DNA of 64,000 nucleotides from a virus. Position numbers and translations under genes: made by a program. The notes beneath the pieces were generated by a model, which saw only the letters and a list, made by a program, of their open reading frames with translations, did no database searches and was not told the origin of the DNA. The DNA lies in the IMG/VR virus record IMGVR_UViG_3300027749_000069, positions 30,383-94,382 of that record; one strand, 5' to 3'. Below, one piece after another: positions 42,805-51,808 of this stretch (its first letter is position 1; each line of letters opens with the position of its first letter).

Positions 42805-43485
42805 ATGCAAAATAGCCCTTCATCAAATTCCGCATTTCAGTCAACACGTGACAATTTAACGTATGTAAATAATGTTGTAACAGGTTGTACGTCTAGAGGT
42901 GAATATGTTGCATTTATTGATGCAAGATATATGGACCAAGATGTGGTCAATGACCTATTATTATTAGGTTATAGAGTTACAAATTTAACAAATGATATAG
43001 GTACATTTATTACCTATAAAATTGAATGGTCAAGTGCATATGTACCACCAACACCAACACCTACCCCAACACCAACTAACACACCTACCCCAAGTGTCAC
43101 ACCAACTAACACACCTACCCCAAGTGTCACACCAACTAACACACCAAGTGTCACACCAACCAATACAACAACACCGACTCGTACACCAACACCAACACCT
43201 TCCGCGGCAGTCATATCATCACACGCATACACATATGTTATTAGTGCAACTGATTTAGCCAATGCAACGGGAAACACAGACACAACACATAATAATGCTG
43301 TATTTGCAACCACTACTGATGATGGTTCAGGAACTCCAGCGTCAAGAAAGTTCACTTCTGCAGGTGCATATAATCATTGGATTTGTTCATTAACTAGTAT
43401 CACACCAACATTTGGTTACTATAAAAATAACGTATTAGTTACCACAGGATTAGTGAGTACACAAACTGATATTGGTGCTTGTTAA
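42805..43485 (+). CDS. Adhesin A: shared N-terminal domain, TP linker, variable tip
   Basis: 226 aa in three parts. Residues ~1-78 (STRDNLTYVNNVVTGCTSRG ... DIGTFITYKIEWS) match the start of the next gene. Residues ~80-133 are a TPTPTNTPTPSVTPTNT-type linker. Residues ~135-226 form a distinct tip (HAYTYVISATDLANATGNTD ... YNHWICSLTSITPTFGYYKNN). The architecture (virion-anchoring head, extended linker, tip) suggests a surface or fibre protein. The tip family is not recognised. Confidence 0.75.
   Translation: MQNSPSSNSAFQSTRDNLTYVNNVVTGCTSRGEYVAFIDARYMDQDVVNDLLLLGYRVTNLTNDIGTFITYKIEWSSAYVPPTPTPTPTPTNTPTPSVTPTNTPTPSVTPTNTPSVTPTNTTTPTRTPTPTPSAAVISSHAYTYVISATDLANATGNTDTTHNNAVFATTTDDGSGTPASRKFTSAGAYNHWICSLTSITPTFGYYKNNVLVTTGLVSTQTDIGAC
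43045..43203 (+). repeat. TP-repeat coding tract 2
   Basis: Tandem CACCAACTAACACACC-type words. A 33-bp unit (ending in the codons for PSVTPTN) is repeated perfectly once and then shortened. Encodes the linker of adhesin A. Confidence 0.85.
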
Positions 43486-43519
43486 TAAAAATTTTAAAAA
43501 TAAAAAAATAATATAGATT

Positions 43520-44461
43520 ATGATAACAGCAACAGTAGCAAAGGAAAGTTCGGATTTAACAAGACAAAACCTGTCTTATATTAATACATTAATAAGTGAC
43601 GCAGTTAATCAAGGGTTAAATTATATCGTTGTTGAAGGTAAAAATATGGACGACAATATGTTAAAAGATATAGTTGATAATTACAACTATAAAGCTTTTA
43701 AAAGATACCCTGAAGATATGGGTACATATTATAGTTATATGATTGATTGGAAAACTGAAGACATTGAAGCATATTTCCCAAATTATATTTTGGAATATGA
43801 TTTTGCTAACCCAAGTTCGTACCCAACATCTGGATCAACGGTATATGATTTAATGGGACATAGTAACGGTACATTAGGAGGTTCACCAACATTTAACACA
43901 CAATATGGTGGAACATTATCATTTAATAGTACATCTTCACAATATATCATAAATAACGATAATTTAGCTCAATATTTTGCAGGAACCGCACCAAATAAAT
44001 CAACAAGTTTTAGTGTTGTAATGTCAATTAATGCATCCAATAATGGTATTCTTTTAAAAGAAACCAGTCAAGCTGGGTGGCATAATTCGGTAATAGAAAT
44101 TGTATCGGGCACAACTAAGTTTAGTTTATGGGATTCCTCATTAAAAACAATTTCTTCTTCAGTTGCAACACCTTTTAACACTTGGCATCATATTGTTATG
44201 ACGTATGATGGTACAACAATGAAAGGATATGTTAATGGACAATTGGCAGGGTCAAGAGCAATTACGAGAACTGAACCATATAACAATCAACCAACACCAG
44301 CTGCAATATATTATGCAATCGGTCAATCTGAATCAACAAACGCGGGTGATGGAACATACGGTGATTTTACATTAAGTAGATTTGAATTTTTAGATGGAGC
44401 ATTATCAGGAACTGAGGTCGGTAGTAAATATGATTTCCATAAAAATAGATTTGGATTATAA
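43520..44461 (+). CDS. Adhesin B: shared N-terminal domain plus LamG-like lectin
   Basis: 313 aa. Residues ~1-78 (SSDLTRQNLSYINTLISDAV ... DMGTYYSYMIDWK) are paralogous to adhesin A. There is no TP linker. Residues ~88-313 form a concanavalin-like/LamG jelly roll: GSTVYDLMGHSNGTLGG, LSFNSTSSQYI, SFSVVMSINA, the diagnostic TWHHIVMTYDGTTMKGYVNGQLAG, and SRFEFLDGALSGTEV. Such domains bind glycans on the host surface. The gene is 34 nt after adhesin A, is probably co-transcribed, and is ended by a terminator. Confidence 0.85.
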   Translation: MITATVAKESSDLTRQNLSYINTLISDAVNQGLNYIVVEGKNMDDNMLKDIVDNYNYKAFKRYPEDMGTYYSYMIDWKTEDIEAYFPNYILEYDFANPSSYPTSGSTVYDLMGHSNGTLGGSPTFNTQYGGTLSFNSTSSQYIINNDNLAQYFAGTAPNKSTSFSVVMSINASNNGILLKETSQAGWHNSVIEIVSGTTKFSLWDSSLKTISSSVATPFNTWHHIVMTYDGTTMKGYVNGQLAGSRAITRTEPYNNQPTPAAIYYAIGQSESTNAGDGTYGDFTLSRFEFLDGALSGTEVGSKYDFHKNRFGL

Positions 44462-44487
44462 GGTAAAAAATACTTTTAAAATAATTC

Positions 44488-44516
44488 AACCCAGATTTCA
44501 CAGTCTGGGTTTTTTT
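44488..44516 (+). terminator. Terminator between adhesins and the replication operon
   Basis: AACCCAGA (44488-44495) pairs with TCTGGGTT (44504-44511), 8-nt loop, T run to 44516. It isolates late adhesins from the SSB operon. Confidence 0.9.
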
Positions 44517-44563
44517 ATGTATATTATAACATAAATGATTATTAAAATTTAAATCAAAATCAC

Positions 44564-45406
44564 ATGTCTACATTTGACGCAGTACTAGCACAGTACGAGA
44601 AAAACAAAAACGCCACAAGTGGCAACAACAACAAAATGTCCTCAGAGGACAGAATGAAACGTTATTTCACAACCGTATTACCTAAGGGTTCTAAGGGTGA
44701 AGAAAGACGTATTCGTATTTTACCAACAAAAGACGGTTCTTCTCCGTTTGTTGAGGTTTACTTCCACGAAATTCAAGTGGACGGAAAATGGGTTAAATTA
44801 TATGACCCAAAACAAGAAGGAAAACGTTCACCATTAAACGAGGTTAATGAAGCGTTAATGGGTACAGGTGTTGAGGCTGATAGAGAGGCTGCACGTCAAT
44901 ATCGTTCTCGTAAATTCTATATCGTTAAAGTTATAGATAGAGACCACGAATCAGACGGAGTTAAATTTTGGAGATTTAAACACAACCATAAAGGTGATGG
45001 TGTTATCGACAAAGTATTCCCAATCTTCCGTAATAAAGGTGATGTTACCGATTCTCAAAAAGGTCGTGACTTAATCTTGTCTTTAACTTTAACAAAGGCG
45101 GGTACAGGAAAAGAGTACACTGTTATTAATTCAGTATTAAATGATGACCCAAGTCCATTACATACTGACGCTGACGTTGCAAAAACGTGGTTAGAAGATG
45201 AATTAACTTGGTCTGATGTTTACTCTAAAAAGGGTGAAGATTATTTGGAAATGGTTGCGAGAGGTGAGGTTCCACGTTGGGACACCGCAAGTAGCAAATG
45301 GGTTTCTAATTTGACAACAGAAGAAACTATCGGAGCACCGAAATCTTCTACTCCTGTGGTTGACCCACAAGATGACGCTGAAGTGGATGGTGACTTACCG
45401 TTCTAA
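44564..45406 (+). CDS. Single-stranded DNA-binding protein, T4 gp32-like
   Basis: 280 aa (T4 gp32 is 301). The N-terminal basic segment is followed by MKRYFTTVLPKGSKGEERRIRILPTKDG and the OB-fold core (FVEVYFHEIQVDGKWVKLY; KFYIVKVIDRDHESDGVKFWRF), as in gp32. The protein has no cysteine, so the gp32 zinc site (His-Cys3) is lost. The acidic C-terminus ends in EVDGDLPF, which resembles the DDDIPF tip of bacterial SSB. Coats ssDNA for replication and recombination. No late box; no Shine-Dalgarno. Confidence 0.88.
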   Translation: MSTFDAVLAQYEKNKNATSGNNNKMSSEDRMKRYFTTVLPKGSKGEERRIRILPTKDGSSPFVEVYFHEIQVDGKWVKLYDPKQEGKRSPLNEVNEALMGTGVEADREAARQYRSRKFYIVKVIDRDHESDGVKFWRFKHNHKGDGVIDKVFPIFRNKGDVTDSQKGRDLILSLTLTKAGTGKEYTVINSVLNDDPSPLHTDADVAKTWLEDELTWSDVYSKKGEDYLEMVARGEVPRWDTASSKWVSNLTTEETIGAPKSSTPVVDPQDDAEVDGDLPF

Positions 45407-45412
45407 TTATTT

Positions 45413-45443
45413 AATGGGGTGGTGAAATATCCACCCCATTTTT
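45413..45443 (+). terminator. Terminator/attenuator between SSB and UvsX genes
   Basis: AATGGGGTGG (45413-45422) pairs with CCACCCCATT (45431-45440), 8-nt loop, then a short T run. It probably lets the SSB gene be transcribed in excess over the downstream genes. Confidence 0.85.
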
Positions 45444-45455
45444 AAAAACAAAAAC

Positions 45456-46436
45456 ATGGCAGGTATTAAAAAAACAGATTTTTCGGCAATCAAAAAGAAA
45501 TTCTCAAAAGAGGCCGAATATAAACCAGACCGTTTCTTTGATTTAGGAGATGCTTTCTTGGATGCTTGTGGTATTCCAGGTCCTGCAATGGGACACATCA
45601 ATATGTTATTAGGACATAGTGATACGGGTAAAACTACGGCATTAGTAAAGGCGGCTGTGGATGCACAAAAGAAAGGAGTTGTTCCTGTATTTGTCATCAC
45701 AGAACAAAAATGGAGTTGGGACCACGCCGAATTAATGGGGTTCAATAAAGACGGAGACTACCTTTTTAATAGTGATTTTGAGTATATTGAGCAAATTACA
45801 GAATATATAAATGAACTATTAGATGCACAAGAAAAAGGAGATTTACCTCACGATTTATTAATCCTTTGGGATTCGGTTGGTTCAGTTCCATGCAAGATGA
45901 CTTATGATGGTAAAGGTGGTAAACAACACAATGCGTCGGTATTAGCTGACAAAATTGGAATGGGTATCAATCAACGTATCTCAGGGTCAAGAAGGACAGA
46001 TAAACCTTATACGAACACATTAATCATTGTTAACCAACCTTGGGTAGAATTACCTGACAATCCTTTTGGACAACCAAAGATTAAAGCAAAAGGTGGAGAA
46101 GCAATATGGTTAAACTCAAGTATCGTATTCTTATTTGGTAATCAAAAAGGAGCGGGAACAACTAAAATCTCAATCACTAAAGATAAGAGAAAAGTTAAAA
46201 TAGCAACAAGAACAAAAATCTCAATTATGAAAAACCACATCAATGGTTTAGGATATGAAGATGGACGTATCTTGGTTACATCACACGGATTTATGGCTGG
46301 ACGAGAGGAAGGTGAAGAAAAGAAATCTCTTGAAGAGTACAAAAAAGAAAGTGGTGATTACATCAGTAAGATGTTAGGTGTTAGTGTTACAGACATCGCG
46401 GACGTGGAAGTTGTAACAGAAGAAAGTGATTTATAA
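45456..46436 (+). CDS. uvsX: UvsX/RecA-like recombinase
   Basis: 326 aa (T4 UvsX is 391). Walker A GHSDTGKTT near residue 53, Walker B LLILWDSVGSVP near residue 137, and the conserved region IIVNQPWVELPDNPFGQPKIKAKGGEAIWLNSS covering loop L2. Strand exchange and recombination-dependent replication together with the gp32-like SSB. Residue 13 nt after the attenuator hairpin. Confidence 0.92.
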   Translation: MAGIKKTDFSAIKKKFSKEAEYKPDRFFDLGDAFLDACGIPGPAMGHINMLLGHSDTGKTTALVKAAVDAQKKGVVPVFVITEQKWSWDHAELMGFNKDGDYLFNSDFEYIEQITEYINELLDAQEKGDLPHDLLILWDSVGSVPCKMTYDGKGGKQHNASVLADKIGMGINQRISGSRRTDKPYTNTLIIVNQPWVELPDNPFGQPKIKAKGGEAIWLNSSIVFLFGNQKGAGTTKISITKDKRKVKIATRTKISIMKNHINGLGYEDGRILVTSHGFMAGREEGEEKKSLEEYKKESGDYISKMLGVSVTDIADVEVVTEESDL

Positions 46437-46446
46437 ATTATTTTAA

Positions 46447-47475
46447 ATGTCGGTTTTACTTGTTGATGGAGACAATCTACTCACAATTGGTTTTTACGGT
46501 GTCAAAAACGCCTTTCATAAGGGACAACATGTTGGGGGAATATATCATTTTCTTAATACTCTTAGGAGAGCGTTTGAGTACTACCATTTAGATAAGATTG
46601 TAGTATTTTGGGATGGACACGAAGGTTCACAAAACCGAAAGAAAATCTATATTCATTACAAGGAAAACCGACGTTCAAGATTAAGGTCAGAAGAAGAATT
46701 ACAATCTTATTTAAGTCAAAGAGATAGGGTTAAACAATATCTTGAGGAATTATATGTAAGACAGGGTGAATATGAGTTTTGTGAGACAGATGATAACATT
46801 GCTTATTACACACAAAACTCACCAGACGAAAATAAAATAATTTATTCTTCAGACGGAGACCTCACCCAATTGGTTTCAGAAAACACACAAATTTACAATC
46901 CGTCTCACGGAAAGTTATACAAACAAAATGATACGATAGTTTATGACAAAGAAGACATCTTAATTGAAAACGTTAGGTTGGTTAAGATGATATGTGGTGA
47001 CTCGTCAGACAACATTGCAGGAATTAAAGGAATGGGTGTTAAAAGATTTCTATCTTTTTTCCCTGAACTTAGAACCGAATCAATCTCAGTTCAACAAGTT
47101 AAAGAAAGGAGTGAACTTCTTTTTGAACAAGACAAACACAATAAATTAATTACAAATTTACTAACAGGTGTTACTAAACACGGAGTATTTGGGGAAGAGT
47201 TCTTTGACGTAAACAATCGTATCGTGAGTTTGGATGAACCTTTTTTAAGTGATGAGGCGAGAGAAAATATTGACCTTCTAATAAACGAGTCATTAGACCA
47301 AGAAGGAAGATCTTATAAAAACGCAATGAAAATGATGATGGACGATGGGTTGTTCAATATGTTACCAAAATCGGATGACGCATGGACAAAGTTCTTAAAT
47401 CCATTTTTACGTTTAACAAGAAAAGAAAAAAATAAAATAAAAACAAAAACAATTAAAGTAAAAACCAATGAGTAG
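46447..47475 (+). CDS. RNase H / 5'-3' exonuclease (FEN family, T4 rnh-like)
   Basis: 342 aa (T4 RNase H is 305). Metal-binding acidic residues of the FEN family are all visible: LLVDGDNLL, VFWDGHEGSQNRKKIYIHYK, ETDDNIAYYT, YSSDGDLTQLV, and the helix-hairpin-helix ICGDSSDNIAGIKGMGVKR. It removes RNA primers and 5' flaps on the lagging strand. The C-terminus is a Lys-rich tail. It overlaps the next gene by 8 nt. Confidence 0.92.
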   Translation: MSVLLVDGDNLLTIGFYGVKNAFHKGQHVGGIYHFLNTLRRAFEYYHLDKIVVFWDGHEGSQNRKKIYIHYKENRRSRLRSEEELQSYLSQRDRVKQYLEELYVRQGEYEFCETDDNIAYYTQNSPDENKIIYSSDGDLTQLVSENTQIYNPSHGKLYKQNDTIVYDKEDILIENVRLVKMICGDSSDNIAGIKGMGVKRFLSFFPELRTESISVQQVKERSELLFEQDKHNKLITNLLTGVTKHGVFGEEFFDVNNRIVSLDEPFLSDEARENIDLLINESLDQEGRSYKNAMKMMMDDGLFNMLPKSDDAWTKFLNPFLRLTRKEKNKIKTKTIKVKTNE

Positions 47476-47926
47476 AGATTACCAAAACCAAGACAATATT
47501 ACGAAATTTGAATTTCTTTTGTCTTTAGAAGGACACATTGTGTGTCAGAGATTTTTTAATGTGAGAGACCACGTAGACCAAGCGAGATGTTCAATGGACC
47601 TTCACTATTATATAAAAAATATTTGTGAAGATATTTCACACGATTTGAAAATAAAAAGTTCCAACTACCTATGTGAGAATCAAAACTATATCCTCAATAT
47701 GGACTCTGTGGAAAGTGATGAAACCAAAGAAAAAGAACATTTTTTAATGGAAATTAAGTTGGGGGACGATGTATTTATTCAAAGGATATTCCCCGCATAT
47801 CATTACCATCCAAAGGTGAGATATACGGTAGACATTCGTCCGAGATTGAAAACAATTTTGTCAGATTTAACTGACATTTTATCAACCGAAGAATTAGAGA
47901 CGAAATATCTACAACACGAGCTATAA
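47468..47926 (+). CDS. Unknown 152-aa protein of the replication operon
   Basis: Mixed alpha/beta protein with conserved-looking segments FLLSLEGHIVCQRFFNVRDH and DVFIQRIFPAYHYHPKVRYTVDIRP. No family recognised. Translational coupling to the exonuclease and position before the helicase suggest an accessory replication protein (for example at the position of a loader), which is only inference. Confidence 0.7.
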   Translation: MSRDYQNQDNITKFEFLLSLEGHIVCQRFFNVRDHVDQARCSMDLHYYIKNICEDISHDLKIKSSNYLCENQNYILNMDSVESDETKEKEHFLMEIKLGDDVFIQRIFPAYHYHPKVRYTVDIRPRLKTILSDLTDILSTEELETKYLQHEL

Positions 47927-47951
47927 TTTAAAACATATATAAAAACAAAAC

Positions 47952-49337
47952 ATGGAAGAAAGGAATTTTGGGTATTTGGGATTTTCGTTTCAACAATCCC
48001 TAATAAAAGCGATTATTGAAGATAAGAAATATGGTGAGACCATTATTGACGTATTAGAAAGTAAATTTTTTGACAATAGTTCATTTAAATTTATAATGGA
48101 AAATACAAAGGAATTATATAAAGCATATAATAAAATTCCCGATTACAACACACTGGCACAGAAAATCATGGCTGAAGGTGGAAATAAAGATTCTTCCAAA
48201 GTTCACGTAGATACATTAGAGGCAATTAAAAATAATGAATCACAAATTGAATATGTAAAAGATACCGCACTTAATTTCTGTAAACAACAAAACTTGAAGA
48301 GAGAGTTAAAAAACGTACAGAGCATTATTGAAAGTGGTGAATTTGAAGCGTATAATAAGATTGAAGAAATTATCCAAAAAGCATTACAAGTTGGTATTTC
48401 TAATGATGAAACAACTGACGTATTCCACGATATTGATGCGGCGTTAGAACAGGACTTTAGACACCCATTACCGACAGGTATTGTGGGGATTGACAACTTA
48501 CTTAAAGGTGGGTTGGGGATAGGAGAATTAGGGGTTGTATTAGCACCTACTGGTACTGGTAAAACTACCTTACTTACGAAGTTTGCAAACACGGCATATA
48601 ATTTAGGTTATAACGTAGTTCAAATATTTTTTGAAGACAATCCAGGTAATATTAAAAGAAAACATTATACTATTTGGTCAGAAATTGCGCCAGACCAACA
48701 ACCTGAATTTAGAGATACGGTTAAAGAGAAAGTTGAAGAAGCACAATCAAGATCAAAAGGAAGTTTGAAATTGTTAAAATTAGCAAGCGATAATGTAACT
48801 GTTTCTGAAATTAAAAATAAAATCAGAAAAATGAATTCAGATGGAATTAAAGTGGATTTATTAGTATTAGACTATGTTGATTGTATTTCATCTGATAAAT
48901 CAACAAATGGTGAAGAATGGAAAGGTGAAGGTTCAGTTATGAGAAGTTTGGAATCTATGACAGGTGAGTTTGGAATGGCAATATGGACAGCAACACAAGG
49001 TAATCGTGAATCTATTTCAAGTGAAGTAGTTACTGGTGACCAAATGGGAGGTTCAATTAAAAAGGCACAAATTGCTCACGTTATAATATCTATTGGTAAA
49101 ACATTAGAACAAAAGGAACATAACTTGGCAACACTTACATTATTGAAATCACGTATTGGTAAAGATGGTGTAGTATTCCAAAATTGTAAATTTAATAATG
49201 AATTTTTAGTTATTGATACAGAATCACAAAATACTTTATTGGGTCATGAACAAAATGAGGCACAAAAAAGGGCGAACAGGGTTGCCGACGTTTATATAAA
49301 GGCACAAGAGAAGAAGACACAAATAATAATTAAATAA
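47952..49337 (+). CDS. Replicative DNA helicase, DnaB/T4 gp41-like
   Basis: 461 aa (T4 gp41 is 475). The N-terminal helical domain is followed by the RecA-like core: Walker A LAPTGTGKTTLLTKF (~196-210), FEDNPGNIKRKHY, Walker B LLVLDYVDCI, a glutamine-switch region IWTATQGNRESIS, and the arginine-finger segment LLKSRIGKDG. It unwinds the fork 5'-3' and normally partners a primase, which is not in this window. Confidence 0.9.
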   Translation: MEERNFGYLGFSFQQSLIKAIIEDKKYGETIIDVLESKFFDNSSFKFIMENTKELYKAYNKIPDYNTLAQKIMAEGGNKDSSKVHVDTLEAIKNNESQIEYVKDTALNFCKQQNLKRELKNVQSIIESGEFEAYNKIEEIIQKALQVGISNDETTDVFHDIDAALEQDFRHPLPTGIVGIDNLLKGGLGIGELGVVLAPTGTGKTTLLTKFANTAYNLGYNVVQIFFEDNPGNIKRKHYTIWSEIAPDQQPEFRDTVKEKVEEAQSRSKGSLKLLKLASDNVTVSEIKNKIRKMNSDGIKVDLLVLDYVDCISSDKSTNGEEWKGEGSVMRSLESMTGEFGMAIWTATQGNRESISSEVVTGDQMGGSIKKAQIAHVIISIGKTLEQKEHNLATLTLLKSRIGKDGVVFQNCKFNNEFLVIDTESQNTLLGHEQNEAQKRANRVADVYIKAQEKKTQIIIK

Positions 49338-49355
49338 AAAAAATAAAGTTTAGAA

Positions 49356-51626
49356 ATGCAGAAAGGTAAAAAATTTCTGAGTGACTTGAAGTTACACTCG
49401 GACTATTTCAAATGGTTGGAAGATAAAGGAAGATATGAAACATGGGAAGATGCGTGTGAAAATATCATAGATGGACACAGAAAAAAATATGTGAACTATA
49501 AAAAAACGGTGGAACCGTATTTGGAGTCGGCATTAGAAAGTATGAAAGATCAGGCGGTATTAGCATCACAAAGAAATTTACAATATAGATATGAACAAAT
49601 AATGAAACACAATACGAGAATGTTTAACTGTACATCAGGACACATTGCTCGTAATAGAGTATTCCAAGAGATATTTTATCTTGCCTTATCTGGTTGTGGG
49701 TTCGGCGGAGGACTATCAATTCCATTTGTTAATAACTTAAGTAAAATTCAAAAAAGAACTTTAGGTACTAAAACATATGTAATTGAAGATAGTATTGAAG
49801 GATGGGCAAATTCATTAGGAGTTATTATGTCGTCATATTTTGTTGATGAACAACCTTTCCCTGAATTTGCAGGATACGAATTAAAATTTGATTATTCACA
49901 AATTAGAGAAAAGGGTGCATTTATTAGTGGTGGATTTAAAGCACCTGGACCTGAAGGGTTAAAACAATCTTTAGAAAAAATTGAACAATTACTTGAAAAA
50001 TGGTTAACTAATGAAGGAAATAAAATCAGACCAATTTTAGCGTTTGATATTATTTGTCATTCAGCTGACGCCGTATTATCAGGTGGGGTTAGACGTTCAG
50101 CGTTGAATATGATTGTTGACCCTAACGATACTGAAATGATTCACGCTAAAACAGGGAATTGGAGAAATGAAAATCCACAAAGAGGTCGTAGTAATAACTC
50201 AGTTTTGTTATTAAGAAGTGAAGTTGAAAAAGAACAATTTAATTACTTGGTACAACTTAATGATGGGGCTAATGACATTGGATTTGTATTTGCAAACAGT
50301 TGGTTTGATATGTTCAATCCATGTTTTGAAATTTTAAAAATTCCTGTATTAGATACTGTAGATTTTTCTAAAATCAAATATGACGATGTTGAAGAATATG
50401 TTAAAAACAATAAAGAAAAATTTGGTATCCAAGGTTGTAACTTAACAGAAATTAATGCGGAGAAGGCAACTACAAAAGATAAATTTTTAAAGGCATGTAA
50501 GGATGCATCAATCTTAGGTACACTACAAGCGGGTTATACGAATTTCCCTTATTTAGGTGAAACAAGTAGAAAGATTTTTGAAAGAGAGGCTTTATTGGGT
50601 GTTAGTATTACAGGTTGGATGAACAATCCAAAATTATTCAATGCAGAATTATTAGAAGAAGGTGCTCAAATGGTAAAAGACACAAATAAAGAAGTTGCTG
50701 CGGTTATTGGTATTAACCAAGCCGCAAGAACTACTTGTGTTAAACCTTCAGGAAATGCGTCAGTCGTATTAGGAACTGCTTCAGGTATTCATCCTGAACA
50801 CTCTGAAAAGTATTTCCGTATTATGCAATTGAATAAAGAAAGTAACACAGCAAATTGGTTAGTTGATAATATGGGATTCTTATTGGAAGAAAGTGTATGG
50901 TCGTCAACTAAAAGTGATTACGTTGTTTTTGTTCCTGTTGAAAATCCAAAAGTTGGGTTATTCAAAAAAGATATGAAAGGAATTAAACATCTTGAATTAA
51001 TTAAATTAGTTCAACAACATTGGGTTAACGCTGGAACTAATCACGAATTATGTGCATACCAAGGTGTTAATCATAATACATCATGTACTGTTATCATAGA
51101 TGACAAAGATGCAATTGTTGATTACATTTGGGAAGAAAGAGATTTCTTTACTGCTGTAAGTTTTATGTCGGATTACGGAGATAAAGATTTTAACCAAGCA
51201 CCATTCACTTCTGTATTAAATTTGGAAGATATTATTGATCAATATGGTAAAGGTTCAATTTTAGCATCAGGTTTAATCATTGATGGTTTACATTACTTTA
51301 ATCAAAACTTATGGTTAGCTTGTGATACTCTATTAGATAGAAGTATAACTTTAACAGGAACAAGAGAACAAGTTTTATTAAAAGAATATTGGTTGTCAAG
51401 AGCGAAGAAATTTGCTAAGAACTACTTTAAAGGTGATATGAAGAAAATGGTTTATTGTTTAAAAGACGTTCATTTATTTTATAAATGGGAAACCATCACT
51501 CGACAATTTAAAGAAGTTAATTTTGGTGAAATTTTAGACAGACCTCAATATAAAGATATTAGTGACTTTGCGGCTCAAGCTTGTAGTGGAACTGATGGTT
51601 CTTGCGATATAACAAGAATTAATTAA
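49356..51626 (+). CDS. B12-dependent (class II) ribonucleoside-triphosphate reductase
   Basis: 756 aa (the Lactobacillus enzyme is 739). Catalytic NPCFE motif with the thiyl Cys323 and Glu325. Redox pair candidates are Cys92 (FNCTSGH) and Cys361 (GCNLTEIN). C-terminal shuttle cysteines lie in ACSGTDGSC. Other family segments are GCGFGGGLS, SGGVRRSALNM and TTCVKPSGNASVVLGT. It reduces NTPs to dNTPs with adenosylcobalamin, independent of oxygen. About 27 residues more than in the Lactobacillus enzyme separate Cys323 from the second redox Cys. The stop codon overlaps the start of the next mini-gene. Confidence 0.92.
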   Translation: MQKGKKFLSDLKLHSDYFKWLEDKGRYETWEDACENIIDGHRKKYVNYKKTVEPYLESALESMKDQAVLASQRNLQYRYEQIMKHNTRMFNCTSGHIARNRVFQEIFYLALSGCGFGGGLSIPFVNNLSKIQKRTLGTKTYVIEDSIEGWANSLGVIMSSYFVDEQPFPEFAGYELKFDYSQIREKGAFISGGFKAPGPEGLKQSLEKIEQLLEKWLTNEGNKIRPILAFDIICHSADAVLSGGVRRSALNMIVDPNDTEMIHAKTGNWRNENPQRGRSNNSVLLLRSEVEKEQFNYLVQLNDGANDIGFVFANSWFDMFNPCFEILKIPVLDTVDFSKIKYDDVEEYVKNNKEKFGIQGCNLTEINAEKATTKDKFLKACKDASILGTLQAGYTNFPYLGETSRKIFEREALLGVSITGWMNNPKLFNAELLEEGAQMVKDTNKEVAAVIGINQAARTTCVKPSGNASVVLGTASGIHPEHSEKYFRIMQLNKESNTANWLVDNMGFLLEESVWSSTKSDYVVFVPVENPKVGLFKKDMKGIKHLELIKLVQQHWVNAGTNHELCAYQGVNHNTSCTVIIDDKDAIVDYIWEERDFFTAVSFMSDYGDKDFNQAPFTSVLNLEDIIDQYGKGSILASGLIIDGLHYFNQNLWLACDTLLDRSITLTGTREQVLLKEYWLSRAKKFAKNYFKGDMKKMVYCLKDVHLFYKWETITRQFKEVNFGEILDRPQYKDISDFAAQACSGTDGSCDITRIN

Positions 51627-51790
51627 TGATAGAAGGGGTTGATTATTACATACATGGGAAGTCAGGACTTATGGTTCTGACTTCTCTTTTTTTATTAAAG
51701 AGAGGGTACTGTTGTGGTAACAAATGTTCATCATGTCCGTACTTACCCCCATACCAAAAGGGAAATACAAAAATAAAAGAAGATACATAA
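51626..51790 (+). CDS. DUF5522-like Cys-rich mini-protein
   Basis: 54 aa, starting at an ATG that shares its A with the RNR stop (taATG). The sequence DYYIHGKSGLMVLTSLFLL, then KRGYCCGNKCSSCPYLPP follows the DUF5522 pattern (D-Y-Y..G.mV.T....l-K-R-G-Y-C-C-g-x-x-C-x-x-C-P-Y), with four Cys that could bind a metal or cluster. The family is frequent in Bacteroidota, with no settled function. The hairpin described at 51658-51691 lies inside this frame. Translational coupling to RNR suggests a linked role, perhaps redox. Confidence 0.75.
   Translation: MIEGVDYYIHGKSGLMVLTSLFLLKRGYCCGNKCSSCPYLPPYQKGNTKIKEDT
51658..51691 (+). terminator. Terminator-like hairpin inside the DUF5522-like gene
   Basis: GAAGTCAG (51658-51665) pairs perfectly with CTGACTTC (51677-51684), 11-nt loop, followed after one base pair step by a run of seven T. 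It has the full form of an intrinsic terminator, yet it lies between codons 11 and 22 of the mini-gene. Confidence 0.7.
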
Positions 51791-51808
51791 CCATTTTCGT
51801 ATTGTTTA

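Noticed and set aside
43014-43355. Frames opposite and beside the TP-repeat tract of adhesin A
   Set aside because: Gly/Val-rich and His/Gln-rich translations of low-complexity DNA, shadows of the linker.
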